In this document: positions 1 through 5,915 of the stretch, piece by piece
Position numbering within the stretch: position 1 is the first letter of the stretch
Layout of the letters: each line of letters begins with the position of its first letter
Origin: Paracoccaceae bacterium
GTDB taxonomy: Bacteria > Pseudomonadota > Alphaproteobacteria > Rhodobacterales > Rhodobacteraceae
Assembly (NCBI GenBank): GCA_012036325.1
Contig: JAAUPC010000235.1
Coordinates: 1 to 5,949, forward strand
DNA: 5,949 nt
Reading direction: 5' to 3'
Notes under the pieces: generated by a model
Seen by the model: the letters and a program-made list of their open reading frames with translations, nothing else
The model's database searches: none
Told to the model about the DNA's origin: nothing
Made by a program: the position numbers and the translations under genes

Positions 1-293
1 TGACGGGTCATGCGCCCCTTGCCTTGAAGCTGGTCGATCCCCAGCCTCGCCGGGCGCCGCATGCGAATGGTCCACCACGGAGCCGGGCCGTAGCAGCTTT
101 TACACTGGCGCCGCATTTTGACGGCACGCCGGGCAAGGCGGGTGCGCGCTATCCGCGCTTTGCGGGCTTTGCGGTGGAAACCCAGCGCTTCCCTGATTCG
201 CCGAACCGCCCGCATTTCCCCAGCGCGCGGCTTGCTCCGGGGCAGACCTACCGCCACCGGATGGAGTTCGATTTCACCCCCTTGGATGGGTGA
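1..293 (+). CDS. galM: Aldose 1-epimerase (galactose mutarotase), C-terminal part, frame disturbed
   Basis: This is the 3' end of a gene that begins before the window. The reading frame is 3, with stop TGA at 291-293. Mutarotases interconvert the anomers of galactose and glucose in the cytoplasm. The clearest family signature is GFAVETQRFPDSPNRPHFPS, with the catalytic-base glutamate at codon 177-179, followed by LAPGQTYRHRMEF, which matches the normal C-terminus of GalM. Upstream of this the frame-3 product (about 42-113) does not look like GalM. The missing conserved pieces are in other frames: 43-72 in frame 1 reads SLAGRRMRMV, and 74-112 in frame 2 reads TTEPG...FYTGA. Frame 3 resumes with HFDGTPG at 114. 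Net insertion is a multiple of three, so frame 3 stays open. It could be a damaged gene or a run of base-calling errors. The gene is co-directional with the importer operon, 219 bp upstream of it, which fits a shared role in galactose use. The family call is firm; integrity is uncertain. Confidence 0.8.
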   Translation, partial: TGHAPLALKLVDPQPRRAPHANGPPRSRAVAAFTLAPHFDGTPGKAGARYPRFAGFAVETQRFPDSPNRPHFPSARLAPGQTYRHRMEFDFTPLDG

Positions 294-302
294 CCCCGAC
301 GA

Positions 303-333
303 CCCCGCTTTCTGCCGCGCTGCAGCGGCGGGG
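303..333 (+). terminator. Possible terminator hairpin after the epimerase gene
   Basis: Starting ten bases after the epimerase stop, CCCCG (303-307) can pair with CGGGG (329-333). Inside it CCGC (315-318) can pair with GCGG (325-328) around a GCTGCA loop. No run of T follows, so this is not a classic intrinsic terminator. It may act as a weak or Rho-assisted end, or simply protect the 3' end of the transcript. The rest of 334-420 holds no gene; ATGCC (378-382) and GGCAT (396-400) form only a weak inverted repeat there. Confidence 0.3.
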
Positions 334-421
334 CTGGGGCTGAAAGGGCAGGGAATTTCGGGCCAGACGCAGGAAGAATGCCGCAGCTGCAGCAAGGCAT
401 GCCCAGACTTACACAGGCGCG

Positions 422-450
422 TGAACAGAATTCTTGCATATAGTAATACT
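422..450 (+). promoter_or_regulatory. Candidate promoter of the importer operon
   Basis: The region 424-459 is strikingly AT-rich compared with the rest of the window and lies just upstream of the operon. The best-spaced hexamer pair I can find is TGAACA (422-427) and AATACT (445-450), separated by 17 bases, each matching four of six consensus positions. TATAGT (439-444) is a better -10 box (five of six), but no -35 lies at the right distance. The location is well supported by composition and context; the exact hexamers are not. Confidence 0.4.
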
Positions 451-451
451 T
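441..451 (+). promoter_or_regulatory. Candidate GntR/FadR-type operator overlapping the promoter
   Basis: TAGTAATACTT contains the odd-centred palindrome AGTA-A-TACT (442-450). Its GT-N3-AC core is typical of operators of the FadR branch of GntR regulators. As I recall it, the E. coli DgoR site is TTGTA(G/C)TACA(A/T); this sequence shares the GTA-N-TAC core and 8 of 11 positions. It sits on the likely -10 region, which fits a repressor. The obvious candidate binder is the GntR protein encoded at 5157-5876, but that pairing is inference. Confidence 0.45.
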
Positions 452-464
452 TTGATAACGTCAG

Positions 465-506
465 CTCAGCCACCTGAGGAGAGTGGTCAAGGGTTCCACT
501 GGGAGG
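465..506 (+). promoter_or_regulatory. Leader hairpins and ribosome binding site of ytfQ
   Basis: The untranslated leader has two small inverted repeats. CTCAG (465-469) pairs with CTGAG (474-478) around CCAC, and AGTGG (482-486) pairs with CCACT (496-500) around nine bases. The second ends directly before the Shine-Dalgarno GGGAGG (501-506), which lies six bases before the ATG at 513. This ribosome site fixes the ytfQ start and rules out the upstream in-frame GTG at 483. The hairpins are short and may have no role; the ribosome binding site is solid. Confidence 0.5.
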
Positions 507-512
507 AAAATC

Positions 513-1484
513 ATGAACATTATCAAGACGCTCGCGCTTGGCGCGGGCCTGAGCGGACTGTTGCTTTCGGCGGCCTATGCCGAAGGCCTGCAAGGCAAGG
601 TCATCGGCTTTTCGCAGATCGGGTCTGAATCCGGCTGGCGCGCGGCCGAGACTTCGGTGACCAAGGCGGTTGCGACCGAACTGGGGATCGACCTGAAATT
701 CGCGGACGCCCAGCAAAAGCAGGAAAACCAGATCAAGGCGATCCGCGGTTTCATCGCGCAGGGCGTAGACGCAATCCTGGTGGCGCCAGTTGTGGCGACC
801 GGCTGGGAAGAAGTGCTGACCGAAGCCAAGGAAGCCAACATTCCCGTCGTCCTTCTGGACCGCGGGATCGAAGGGCCGGAAGACCTGTACCTGACCTCGG
901 TCGCGTCGGACCAGGTCAAGGAAGGCCGCGTCGCAGGCGAATGGCTGGTGAACGCCGTCGCCGACAAGCAGTGCAACGTGGTGGAATTGCAGGGCACCGT
1001 CGGCTCATCCCCCGCGATCAACCGCAAGCAGGGCTTTGAAGAGGCTCTGGCGGGCAAGGCGAACCTCGCCATCATCCGCAGCCAGACGGGTGATTTCACC
1101 CGGTCGAAGGGCAAGGAAGTGATGGAAGGCTTCCTCAAGGCCGAAGGGGGCGGGGCGAACATCTGCGCCGTCTACGCCCATAACGACGACATGGCCGTGG
1201 GTGCCATCCAGGCGATCAAGGATGCGGGCCTGAAGCCGGGCACGGATATCCTCGTCGTGTCGATCGACGCGGTTCCCGATATCTTCGCCGCGATGGTTGC
1301 CGGTGAGGCGAACGCCACGGTTGAACTGACGCCCAACATGGCCGGCCCCGCGTTTGAAGCGCTGGACGCCTATCTGAACGGCGGCACGGTCCCTGCGAAG
1401 TTCATCATTACGGAATCGAAACTGTATACCCCCGCAGATGATCCGCAGGGCGAATACGACCGTCGCAAAGGTCTTGGCTACTAG
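513..1484 (+). CDS. ytfQ: Periplasmic galactofuranose-type sugar-binding protein YtfQ
   Basis: This is the substrate-binding component of a CUT2 ABC importer, acting in the periplasm. The product is 323 residues (E. coli YtfQ is about 318). Residues 1-23 form a Sec signal peptide with a hydrophobic core (LALGAGLSGLLLSAA) and likely cleavage after AYA, before Glu24. The mature part is a two-lobe periplasmic-binding-protein (Peripla_BP_4) fold. Stretches close to identical with E. coli YtfQ as I remember it include GFSQIGSESGWRAAE (32-46), DAQQKQENQIKA (65-76), APVVATGW (91-98), LLDRG (114-118), CNVVELQGTVG (154-164), SQTGDFTRSKGKEVME (190-205), YAHNDDM (221-227) and ELTPNMAGPAF (271-281). Trp42, Arg43, Asp116, Arg117 and Asp252 sit where sugar-contacting residues occur in this family. 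Cys154 and Cys218 both have counterparts in E. coli and could form a disulfide. The ATG at 513 is chosen for its Shine-Dalgarno and signal peptide. First gene of the operon. Galactofuranose specificity is inferred from similarity. Confidence 0.93.
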   Translation: MNIIKTLALGAGLSGLLLSAAYAEGLQGKVIGFSQIGSESGWRAAETSVTKAVATELGIDLKFADAQQKQENQIKAIRGFIAQGVDAILVAPVVATGWEEVLTEAKEANIPVVLLDRGIEGPEDLYLTSVASDQVKEGRVAGEWLVNAVADKQCNVVELQGTVGSSPAINRKQGFEEALAGKANLAIIRSQTGDFTRSKGKEVMEGFLKAEGGGANICAVYAHNDDMAVGAIQAIKDAGLKPGTDILVVSIDAVPDIFAAMVAGEANATVELTPNMAGPAFEALDAYLNGGTVPAKFIITESKLYTPADDPQGEYDRRKGLGY

Positions 1485-1503
1485 TTTCCTCCCGCCAGGA
1501 TCA

Positions 1504-1538
1504 CCGCCGGGCAGGGGCATCGCACCCTTGCCCGGCGG
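1504..1538 (+). promoter_or_regulatory. Strong intercistronic hairpin between ytfQ and ytfR
   Basis: CCGCCGGGCA (1504-1513) and TGCCCGGCGG (1529-1538) form a perfect 10-bp stem. It can extend inward by a G-T pair and three G-C pairs to a seven-base loop CATCGCA (1518-1524). A second small hairpin follows, CGCCC (1551-1555) with GGGCG (1559-1563). No T-run follows the large stem, so full termination is unlikely. In binding-protein operons such structures commonly stabilise the upstream message or partly stop transcription, giving much more binding protein than membrane complex. I infer that role here. Confidence 0.65.
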
Positions 1539-1594
1539 AATTGCATTCTTCGCCCGAAGGGCGGACAGTTGACGGATAAGGGGAGGGGGCGGAC

Positions 1595-3106
1595 ATGACC
1601 GACACACCGGTTCTTGAGGCACGCGGGGTCGTCAAGATCTTCGGCCAGCACCGCGCGCTGGATACCGTGGATTTCGCCGCCATGCCGGGTGAGGTGCATG
1701 CCCTGCTGGGGGAAAACGGCGCGGGTAAATCGACGCTGATCAAGATCCTGACCGGGGCCTATCAGCCAGACGCGGGGGAGTTGCTGCTGGACGGCCAGCC
1801 GATCACCCTGCGCGATCCCTTGCACGGCCAAGGCTACGGCATCGGTACGGTCTATCAAGAGGTGAACCTGCTGCCGAACCGGTCGGTCGCGGAAAACCTC
1901 TTCCTCGGCCGCCAGCCCACCCGTTTCGGCCTGGTCCGCCGCCATGAGATTGAGGCTCGCGCGCGACAGTTAATGGCCGGTTACGGCCTTGATATCGACG
2001 TGCGGGCGGAGCTTTCAGAGTTTTCGGTCGCCGTGCAGCAGATCGTCGCCATCGCCCGCGCGGTGGAGCTTTCGGGCAAGGTCCTCGTCCTGGATGAGCC
2101 CACCGCCAGCCTGGACCGGACCGAGGTGCAGCGATTGTTCGGCGTGATCCGGGGCCTGAAGGCCAAGGGGCTGGCGATCATCTTCATCACCCATTTTCTG
2201 GACCAGGTCTTTGATCTGGCTGACCGCGTCACAATCCTGCGCAATGGGAAAAAGGTGGCAACGCAACCCCTTAGCGCGCTGAACACCACTGATGTGGTGC
2301 GGATGATGCTGGGCAAGGACGTGGCCTTTGAACACCACCCCTCATCCCTGTCCAGCGGCGCGCGGGGGGCGGTGCGGGTTCAGTTTCAGAACATCGGCCG
2401 CAAGGGCATGGCACCCTTCGACCTTGCCGTGCATGAAGGCGAAGTTGTCGGTGTTGCGGGGCTGCTGGGCTCGGGCCGGACCGAGGTGGCCCGGCTGATG
2501 TTCGGCGTCGATGCGTCCGAGGGCGGAACGTTTGAGGTGGACGGCATGCCCGTCACCATCCGCAACCCCGCGCAGGCCGTGGCGGCGGGCTTTGGCTTTT
2601 GCCCCGAAGACCGCAAGCTTGACGGCATCTTTGGCGACCTTTCGGTGCGCGAAAACATCATCATCGCGCTGCAGGCCAAGCTGGGCTGGTTCAAGGCCTT
2701 GAACCGCGATGACCAGATCGAACTTGCCGGACGATATGCCGAGGCGCTGGATATCCGCGCGGCCAACCATGACATGCCGGTGCGTCTGTTGTCAGGCGGC
2801 AACCAGCAAAAGGTGATCCTGGCCCGCTGGCTGGCGATTGATCCGACCTTCCTGATCCTGGACGAACCCACGCGCGGCATCGACGTCGGCGCCCATGCCG
2901 AGATTGTCCGCACGATCAACCGCTTGCGCGAAGAGGGTTTGGCGCTGTTCGTCATCTCGTCCGAGATTGACGAGGTGGTGGCCTATTCCAACCGCATCGT
3001 CGTGATGCGCGACCGTGAGATGGTGGCCGAACTGACCGGCGACGCGATTGCGACCGATGCCATCGTTCAGGCGATTGCCGGCACGCCACAAGAGGTGCGC
3101 GCATGA
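1595..3106 (+). CDS. ytfR: Sugar ABC importer ATP-binding protein YtfR (two ATPase domains)
   Basis: This is the cytoplasmic energy-coupling subunit, 503 residues (E. coli YtfR about 500), with two fused nucleotide-binding domains as in RbsA/MglA. Domain 1 has Walker A GENGAGKST (39-47), Walker B VLVLDEP (163-169) and switch His200, but its signature is the altered SVAVQQ (144-149). Domain 2 has a degenerate Walker A, GLLGSGRTE (289-297), a perfect signature LSGGNQQK (399-406) and Walker B FLILDEPTRGID (419-430), but ISSE (454-457) where the switch histidine would be. Domain 1's Walker motifs and domain 2's signature can therefore build one good ATP site; this asymmetry is normal for the family. 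GFCPEDRKLDGIFG (334-347) is typical of YtfR. A purine-rich Shine-Dalgarno (1580-1589) precedes ATG 1595. The gene follows a 110-bp spacer containing a hairpin and overlaps ytfT by ATGA, implying translational coupling. Confidence 0.93.
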   Translation: MTDTPVLEARGVVKIFGQHRALDTVDFAAMPGEVHALLGENGAGKSTLIKILTGAYQPDAGELLLDGQPITLRDPLHGQGYGIGTVYQEVNLLPNRSVAENLFLGRQPTRFGLVRRHEIEARARQLMAGYGLDIDVRAELSEFSVAVQQIVAIARAVELSGKVLVLDEPTASLDRTEVQRLFGVIRGLKAKGLAIIFITHFLDQVFDLADRVTILRNGKKVATQPLSALNTTDVVRMMLGKDVAFEHHPSSLSSGARGAVRVQFQNIGRKGMAPFDLAVHEGEVVGVAGLLGSGRTEVARLMFGVDASEGGTFEVDGMPVTIRNPAQAVAAGFGFCPEDRKLDGIFGDLSVRENIIIALQAKLGWFKALNRDDQIELAGRYAEALDIRAANHDMPVRLLSGGNQQKVILARWLAIDPTFLILDEPTRGIDVGAHAEIVRTINRLREEGLALFVISSEIDEVVAYSNRIVVMRDREMVAELTGDAIATDAIVQAIAGTPQEVRA

Positions 3107-4164
3107 CCCGCCCGACCGTTGACTTGCGGCCCGCCAGCCTGCCGCCGAACCCAAGCCCGCGCCCGCTGATCACCCAACTGGCCCGCCCGCAAGTGATGGC
3201 CCTAGCGGCGGTTCTTCTGGTCAACTGGCTGTTGTTCCCGGGCTTTTTCTCGATCACCTGGCAGGATGGCCGGTTCTTCGGCAGCCTGATCGACGTGTTG
3301 AACCGCGGCGCGCCCGTCGCGATCCTGGCCATCGGGATGACGGCGGTCATCGCGACCAAGGGGGTGGACCTGTCGGTCGGCGCGGTCATGGCGATCAGCG
3401 GGGCCGTCGCGGCGGTCTTGGTGACCAATGGTGTGTCCGCCCCGGTTGCGGTGCTGGCGGCCCTTGGGGCGGGGCTTCTCTGCGGCCTTTGGAACGGCAT
3501 CCTTGTGACGGTGCTGGAGATCCAGCCGATCATTGCCACCCTCGTTCTGATGGTCGCGGGGCGGGGCTTGGCCCAGCTGATCACTGAAGGCACCATCGTC
3601 ACCTTTTCCGACCCGGTGCTGATCTTCATCGGCACAGGGTCGTTCCTTGGCTTTCCGATGCCGGTCGTCATCGCCCTTGTCCTGATGCTTGCCGCCACCC
3701 TGATCGTCCGGCGCACGGCCCTTGGTCTCTTGATCGAGGCCGTGGGCGTCAACCGATCCGCCGCGCGGTTTGCCGGGCTCTCGGCCAATGCGCTGCTCCT
3801 CATCGTCTATACCTTCGCGGGCCTTTGCGCCGCCATTGCGGGCCTGATCGTCGCCGGTGATATTCGCGGGGCCGATGCCAACAACGCCGGCCTCTGGCTG
3901 GAGCTTGACGCGATCCTGGCCGTGGTCATTGGCGGCACCTCACTGATGGGGGGGCGGTTCTCGATCCCCATGGCGGTCTTGGGGGCGGTGATCATTCAGG
4001 CGATGAACACCGGCATCCTGATCTCGGGCTTCAGCCCGCAGTTCAACCTGGTGGTCAAATCCGCCGTCATCATCGTCATCCTTGTCCTGCAATCGCCGCT
4101 GATGGCGCAGGCTTTCCGTCGCCGCCCTTCGGCCACACCATCCAAACCCGGAACCCAAGAATGA
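3103..4164 (+). CDS. ytfT: Sugar ABC importer permease YtfT
   Basis: This is an inner-membrane subunit forming half of the translocation channel (BPD_transp_2 family, as RbsC), 353 residues (E. coli YtfT about 341). A proline-rich cytoplasmic tail of about 30 residues precedes roughly nine to ten hydrophobic segments, by eye near 31-50, 70-84, 90-108, 112-136, 140-158, 184-202, 229-251, 265-283, 286-304 and 316-334. Family landmarks are IGMTAVIATKGVDLSVGAVM (77-96), EAVGVNRSAARFAGL (212-226), which is the cytoplasmic loop that contacts the ATPase, and RGADANNAGLWLELDAILAV (255-274), almost identical to E. coli YtfT. Lys86 stands where E. coli has glycine; a basic residue here is, I believe, found in other YtfT-like proteins. 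The start overlaps the ytfR stop (ATGA), with AGAGG at 3091-3095 as ribosome site. The end overlaps yjfF in the same way. A basic C-terminal tail (338-353) follows the last segment. Confidence 0.92.
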   Translation: MTRPTVDLRPASLPPNPSPRPLITQLARPQVMALAAVLLVNWLLFPGFFSITWQDGRFFGSLIDVLNRGAPVAILAIGMTAVIATKGVDLSVGAVMAISGAVAAVLVTNGVSAPVAVLAALGAGLLCGLWNGILVTVLEIQPIIATLVLMVAGRGLAQLITEGTIVTFSDPVLIFIGTGSFLGFPMPVVIALVLMLAATLIVRRTALGLLIEAVGVNRSAARFAGLSANALLLIVYTFAGLCAAIAGLIVAGDIRGADANNAGLWLELDAILAVVIGGTSLMGGRFSIPMAVLGAVIIQAMNTGILISGFSPQFNLVVKSAVIIVILVLQSPLMAQAFRRRPSATPSKPGTQE

Positions 4165-5120
4165 CCCGCAGCCTGCGGCCCTTGATGGCCACCACCCTGA
4201 TCTTCCTTTTCGCCTATATGCTGGCCGTGCTGCAGCACCCGGGCATGCTGTCGACCCGGGTTCTGGGCAACTTCCTGACCGACAACGCATTCCTTGGCAT
4301 CGCTTCGGTCGGCATGACCTTCGTCATCCTGTCGGGCGGGATCGACCTGTCGGTCGGGGCGGTGATCGGGTTCACCACGGTTCTGGTCGCGGCGCTGATC
4401 ATGTGGATGAACCTGCACCCGCTCCTGGCTTTCGCCATCGCCATGATCGTGGCCGCGGGGTTCGGCGCAATCATGGGGGCGGCGATCCATTACCTGAAAG
4501 TGCCCAGCTTCATCGTGACCCTAGCAGGCATGTTCCTTGCGCGCGGCGGGGCATCCGTCCTGTCGCCCGACAGCATCGGCATCCAGCATGAGTTCTACTC
4601 GACCATCTCCAAAAGCTATATCCTGCTGCCCGGGGGCGGGCGGCTGACGGTTGTGGGCCTGGTCATGCTTGCGGTCTTTGCCTTGGCGATCCTTCTGGCG
4701 CATCGCACGCGGTTTGGGTCCAACGTCTATGCGCTTGGCGGGTCCGAAACCTCGGCCGCGTTGATGGGGGTGCCGGTCGCGCGCACCACGATCACGATCT
4801 ATGCGCTGTCCTCGGCGCTGGCGGGCCTCGCCGGGATCGTGTTCTCGCTTTACACCTCGGCCGGATACAGCCTGAACGCGCTGGGGGTGGAACTTGACGC
4901 CATCGCCGCCGTCGTGATCGGCGGCACGCTGCTGACCGGCGGCTACGGCTTTATCGCGGGCACGTTCATCGGCGTCATGCTGCAGGGACTGGTGCAGACC
5001 TACATCGTCTTTGACGGAACCTTGTCCAGCTGGTGGACCAAGATTGTGGTCGGCGTGCTTTTGTTTATGTTCATCGTGCTGCAGCGGCTGGTCTTCCGGG
5101 CCGGATCACGAAGACCCTGA
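4161..5120 (+). CDS. yjfF: Sugar ABC importer permease YjfF
   Basis: This is the second, non-identical membrane subunit of the importer, expected to pair with YtfT as a heterodimer. It has 319 residues (E. coli YjfF about 331). Recognisable YjfF stretches are NFLTDNAFLGIASVGMTFVI (37-56), SGGIDLSVGAVI (58-69), PSFIVTLAGMFLARG (115-129), PGGGRL (157-162), LAHRTRFGSNVYALGGSETS (179-198), GVELDAIAAVVIGGTLLTGG (242-261) and FDGTLSSWWTKIVVGVLLF (284-302). YALGGSETSAALMGV (190-204) is the ATPase-coupling loop. Hydrophobic segments fill most of the length, and an arginine-rich tail closes it. The ATG overlaps the ytfT stop (ATGA) and has only a weak purine stretch (CCCAAGA) upstream, so translation probably depends on coupling to ytfT. 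Compared with E. coli, the C-terminus is about ten residues shorter, which removes only the variable tail. Confidence 0.92.
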   Translation: MTRSLRPLMATTLIFLFAYMLAVLQHPGMLSTRVLGNFLTDNAFLGIASVGMTFVILSGGIDLSVGAVIGFTTVLVAALIMWMNLHPLLAFAIAMIVAAGFGAIMGAAIHYLKVPSFIVTLAGMFLARGGASVLSPDSIGIQHEFYSTISKSYILLPGGGRLTVVGLVMLAVFALAILLAHRTRFGSNVYALGGSETSAALMGVPVARTTITIYALSSALAGLAGIVFSLYTSAGYSLNALGVELDAIAAVVIGGTLLTGGYGFIAGTFIGVMLQGLVQTYIVFDGTLSSWWTKIVVGVLLFMFIVLQRLVFRAGSRRP

Positions 5121-5156
5121 CACCCTTGGACCCCCAAAAGCCCTGGACCTGATGAC

Positions 5157-5876
5157 ATGAGCGAACCCGGAAGCCTGATCCGCACGCTCTCCGGGCGGCA
5201 ATCGGCACGGAATTTCCATTCCTACGTCATCAACGAGGTCGGCCGCGCCATTGTGGCCGGGGACATGCCCGTCGGCTCCAGCCTGCCGGGTGATGCCGAG
5301 ATGATGGACCGCTTTGGCGTCTCGCGCACCGTGCTGCGCGAGGCGCTGAAAACGCTTGAGGCGAAGGGCCTGGTCGAAGCCCGCGCCAAGGTGGGGACCC
5401 GCGTCCTGCCGCAGTCGCGCTGGAACCTCTTCGACCGGCAGGTCCTGGCCTGGAAGCTGGAAAGCGGGCCGCCCGCCGCCTTTCTGTCTTCATTCCAGAC
5501 CGTGCGGCAAAGCCTTGAGGTTGAGGCCGCCCGCCTCGCCGCCCAGAACCGTGAGGCGGAGCATGTGCGCCTCCTCCACTATTGGCAAAAGCAGCGCATG
5601 GTCATGTCGCACCAGCCCGAACCCTTTGCCATTGCCGAGTTCGAAATCCACCGCGTCGTGGCCGAAGCTTCCGGCAACCCGTTCCTGCGTGCATCGTCCG
5701 CCATTCTGGAGTTTGGCGTAGCCGTCGGTGTGCTGGCCCGGTTGTCCGAGGATCGGCAGGCCCCGGAAGCGGGCCTCGCCGACCTGCAGGCGCAGGGCTA
5801 TGACGCGCTGATCCAGGCGATCGAGCAGGGCGATCCGGCACGGGCGGCGCTTGTCATGGCAGACCTGACCCGCTGA
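5157..5876 (+). CDS. GntR-family (FadR/FCD) transcriptional regulator, DgoR-like
   Basis: This is a 239-residue cytoplasmic DNA-binding regulator. The N-terminal winged helix (about 22-84) contains the helix-turn-helix around MMDRFGVSRTVLREALKTLE (49-68) and the wing KVGTRV (78-83). The linker WNLFDRQVLAW (89-99) is typical of the DgoR-like group. The helical C-terminal FCD ligand domain spans about 107-239, with VRQSLEVEAARLAA (116-129) and EFEIHRVVAEASGNPFL (161-177). FCD domains usually carry a metal site of Asp, His, His, His. Here the equivalent residues look like Glu161, His165, Tyr215 and Asp236, so only one is retained. The gene starts 36 bp after yjfF with a poor Shine-Dalgarno, probably on the same transcript. 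It likely represses the operon through the operator near 441-451 and responds to a galactose-pathway metabolite. That role and ligand are inferred from context. Too uncertain for a gene symbol. Confidence 0.88.
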   Translation: MSEPGSLIRTLSGRQSARNFHSYVINEVGRAIVAGDMPVGSSLPGDAEMMDRFGVSRTVLREALKTLEAKGLVEARAKVGTRVLPQSRWNLFDRQVLAWKLESGPPAAFLSSFQTVRQSLEVEAARLAAQNREAEHVRLLHYWQKQRMVMSHQPEPFAIAEFEIHRVVAEASGNPFLRASSAILEFGVAVGVLARLSEDRQAPEAGLADLQAQGYDALIQAIEQGDPARAALVMADLTR

Positions 5877-5897
5877 CACTTTGTGCTGACCACAGAA

Positions 5898-5911
5898 GAA
5901 AACCGGTTTTC
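5898..5911. repeat. Perfect 14-bp palindrome after the regulator gene
   Basis: GAAAACCGGTTTTC is fully self-complementary and begins 22 bases after the regulator's stop. As RNA it could fold as GAAAA-CCGG-TTTTC, a short stem with its T-run in the 3' arm, so it may be a weak bidirectional terminator. As duplex DNA it could equally be a dimeric-protein site. The sequence cannot decide between these. Confidence 0.45.
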
Positions 5912-5915
5912 GGGG

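Noticed and set aside
289..297. Positions refer to YtfR residues: degenerate second Walker A as a sign of a broken ATPase
   Set aside because: GLLGSGRTE with an intact second LSGGNQQK is the usual asymmetric pattern of the RbsA/MglA/YtfR family, so it is not damage.
118..477. 119-codon plus-strand frame spanning the epimerase tail and the promoter region
   Set aside because: The protein resembles nothing, overlaps GalM-coding sequence in another frame and crosses the AT-rich control region.
483..512. GTG at 483 as an earlier ytfQ start
   Set aside because: It would put ten mostly polar residues before the signal peptide and place the strong GGGAGG site inside the gene. ATG 513 has ideal spacing and a proper signal sequence.
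575..1162. Minus-strand open frame (195 codons) opposite ytfQ
   Set aside because: It is fully within the well-supported ytfQ, has low-complexity Ser/Ala/Arg composition and no family resemblance.
2952..3803. Long minus-strand open frame (283 codons) opposite ytfR/ytfT
   Set aside because: It lies opposite two clearly recognisable genes. Its product is an Arg/Pro/Thr/Ser-rich shadow with no recognisable domain, as expected on the reverse strand of GC-rich codons.
5121..5156. Separate promoter for the GntR gene
   Set aside because: The 36-bp gap is too short and GC-rich, with no -10/-35 pair; co-transcription from the operon is simpler.
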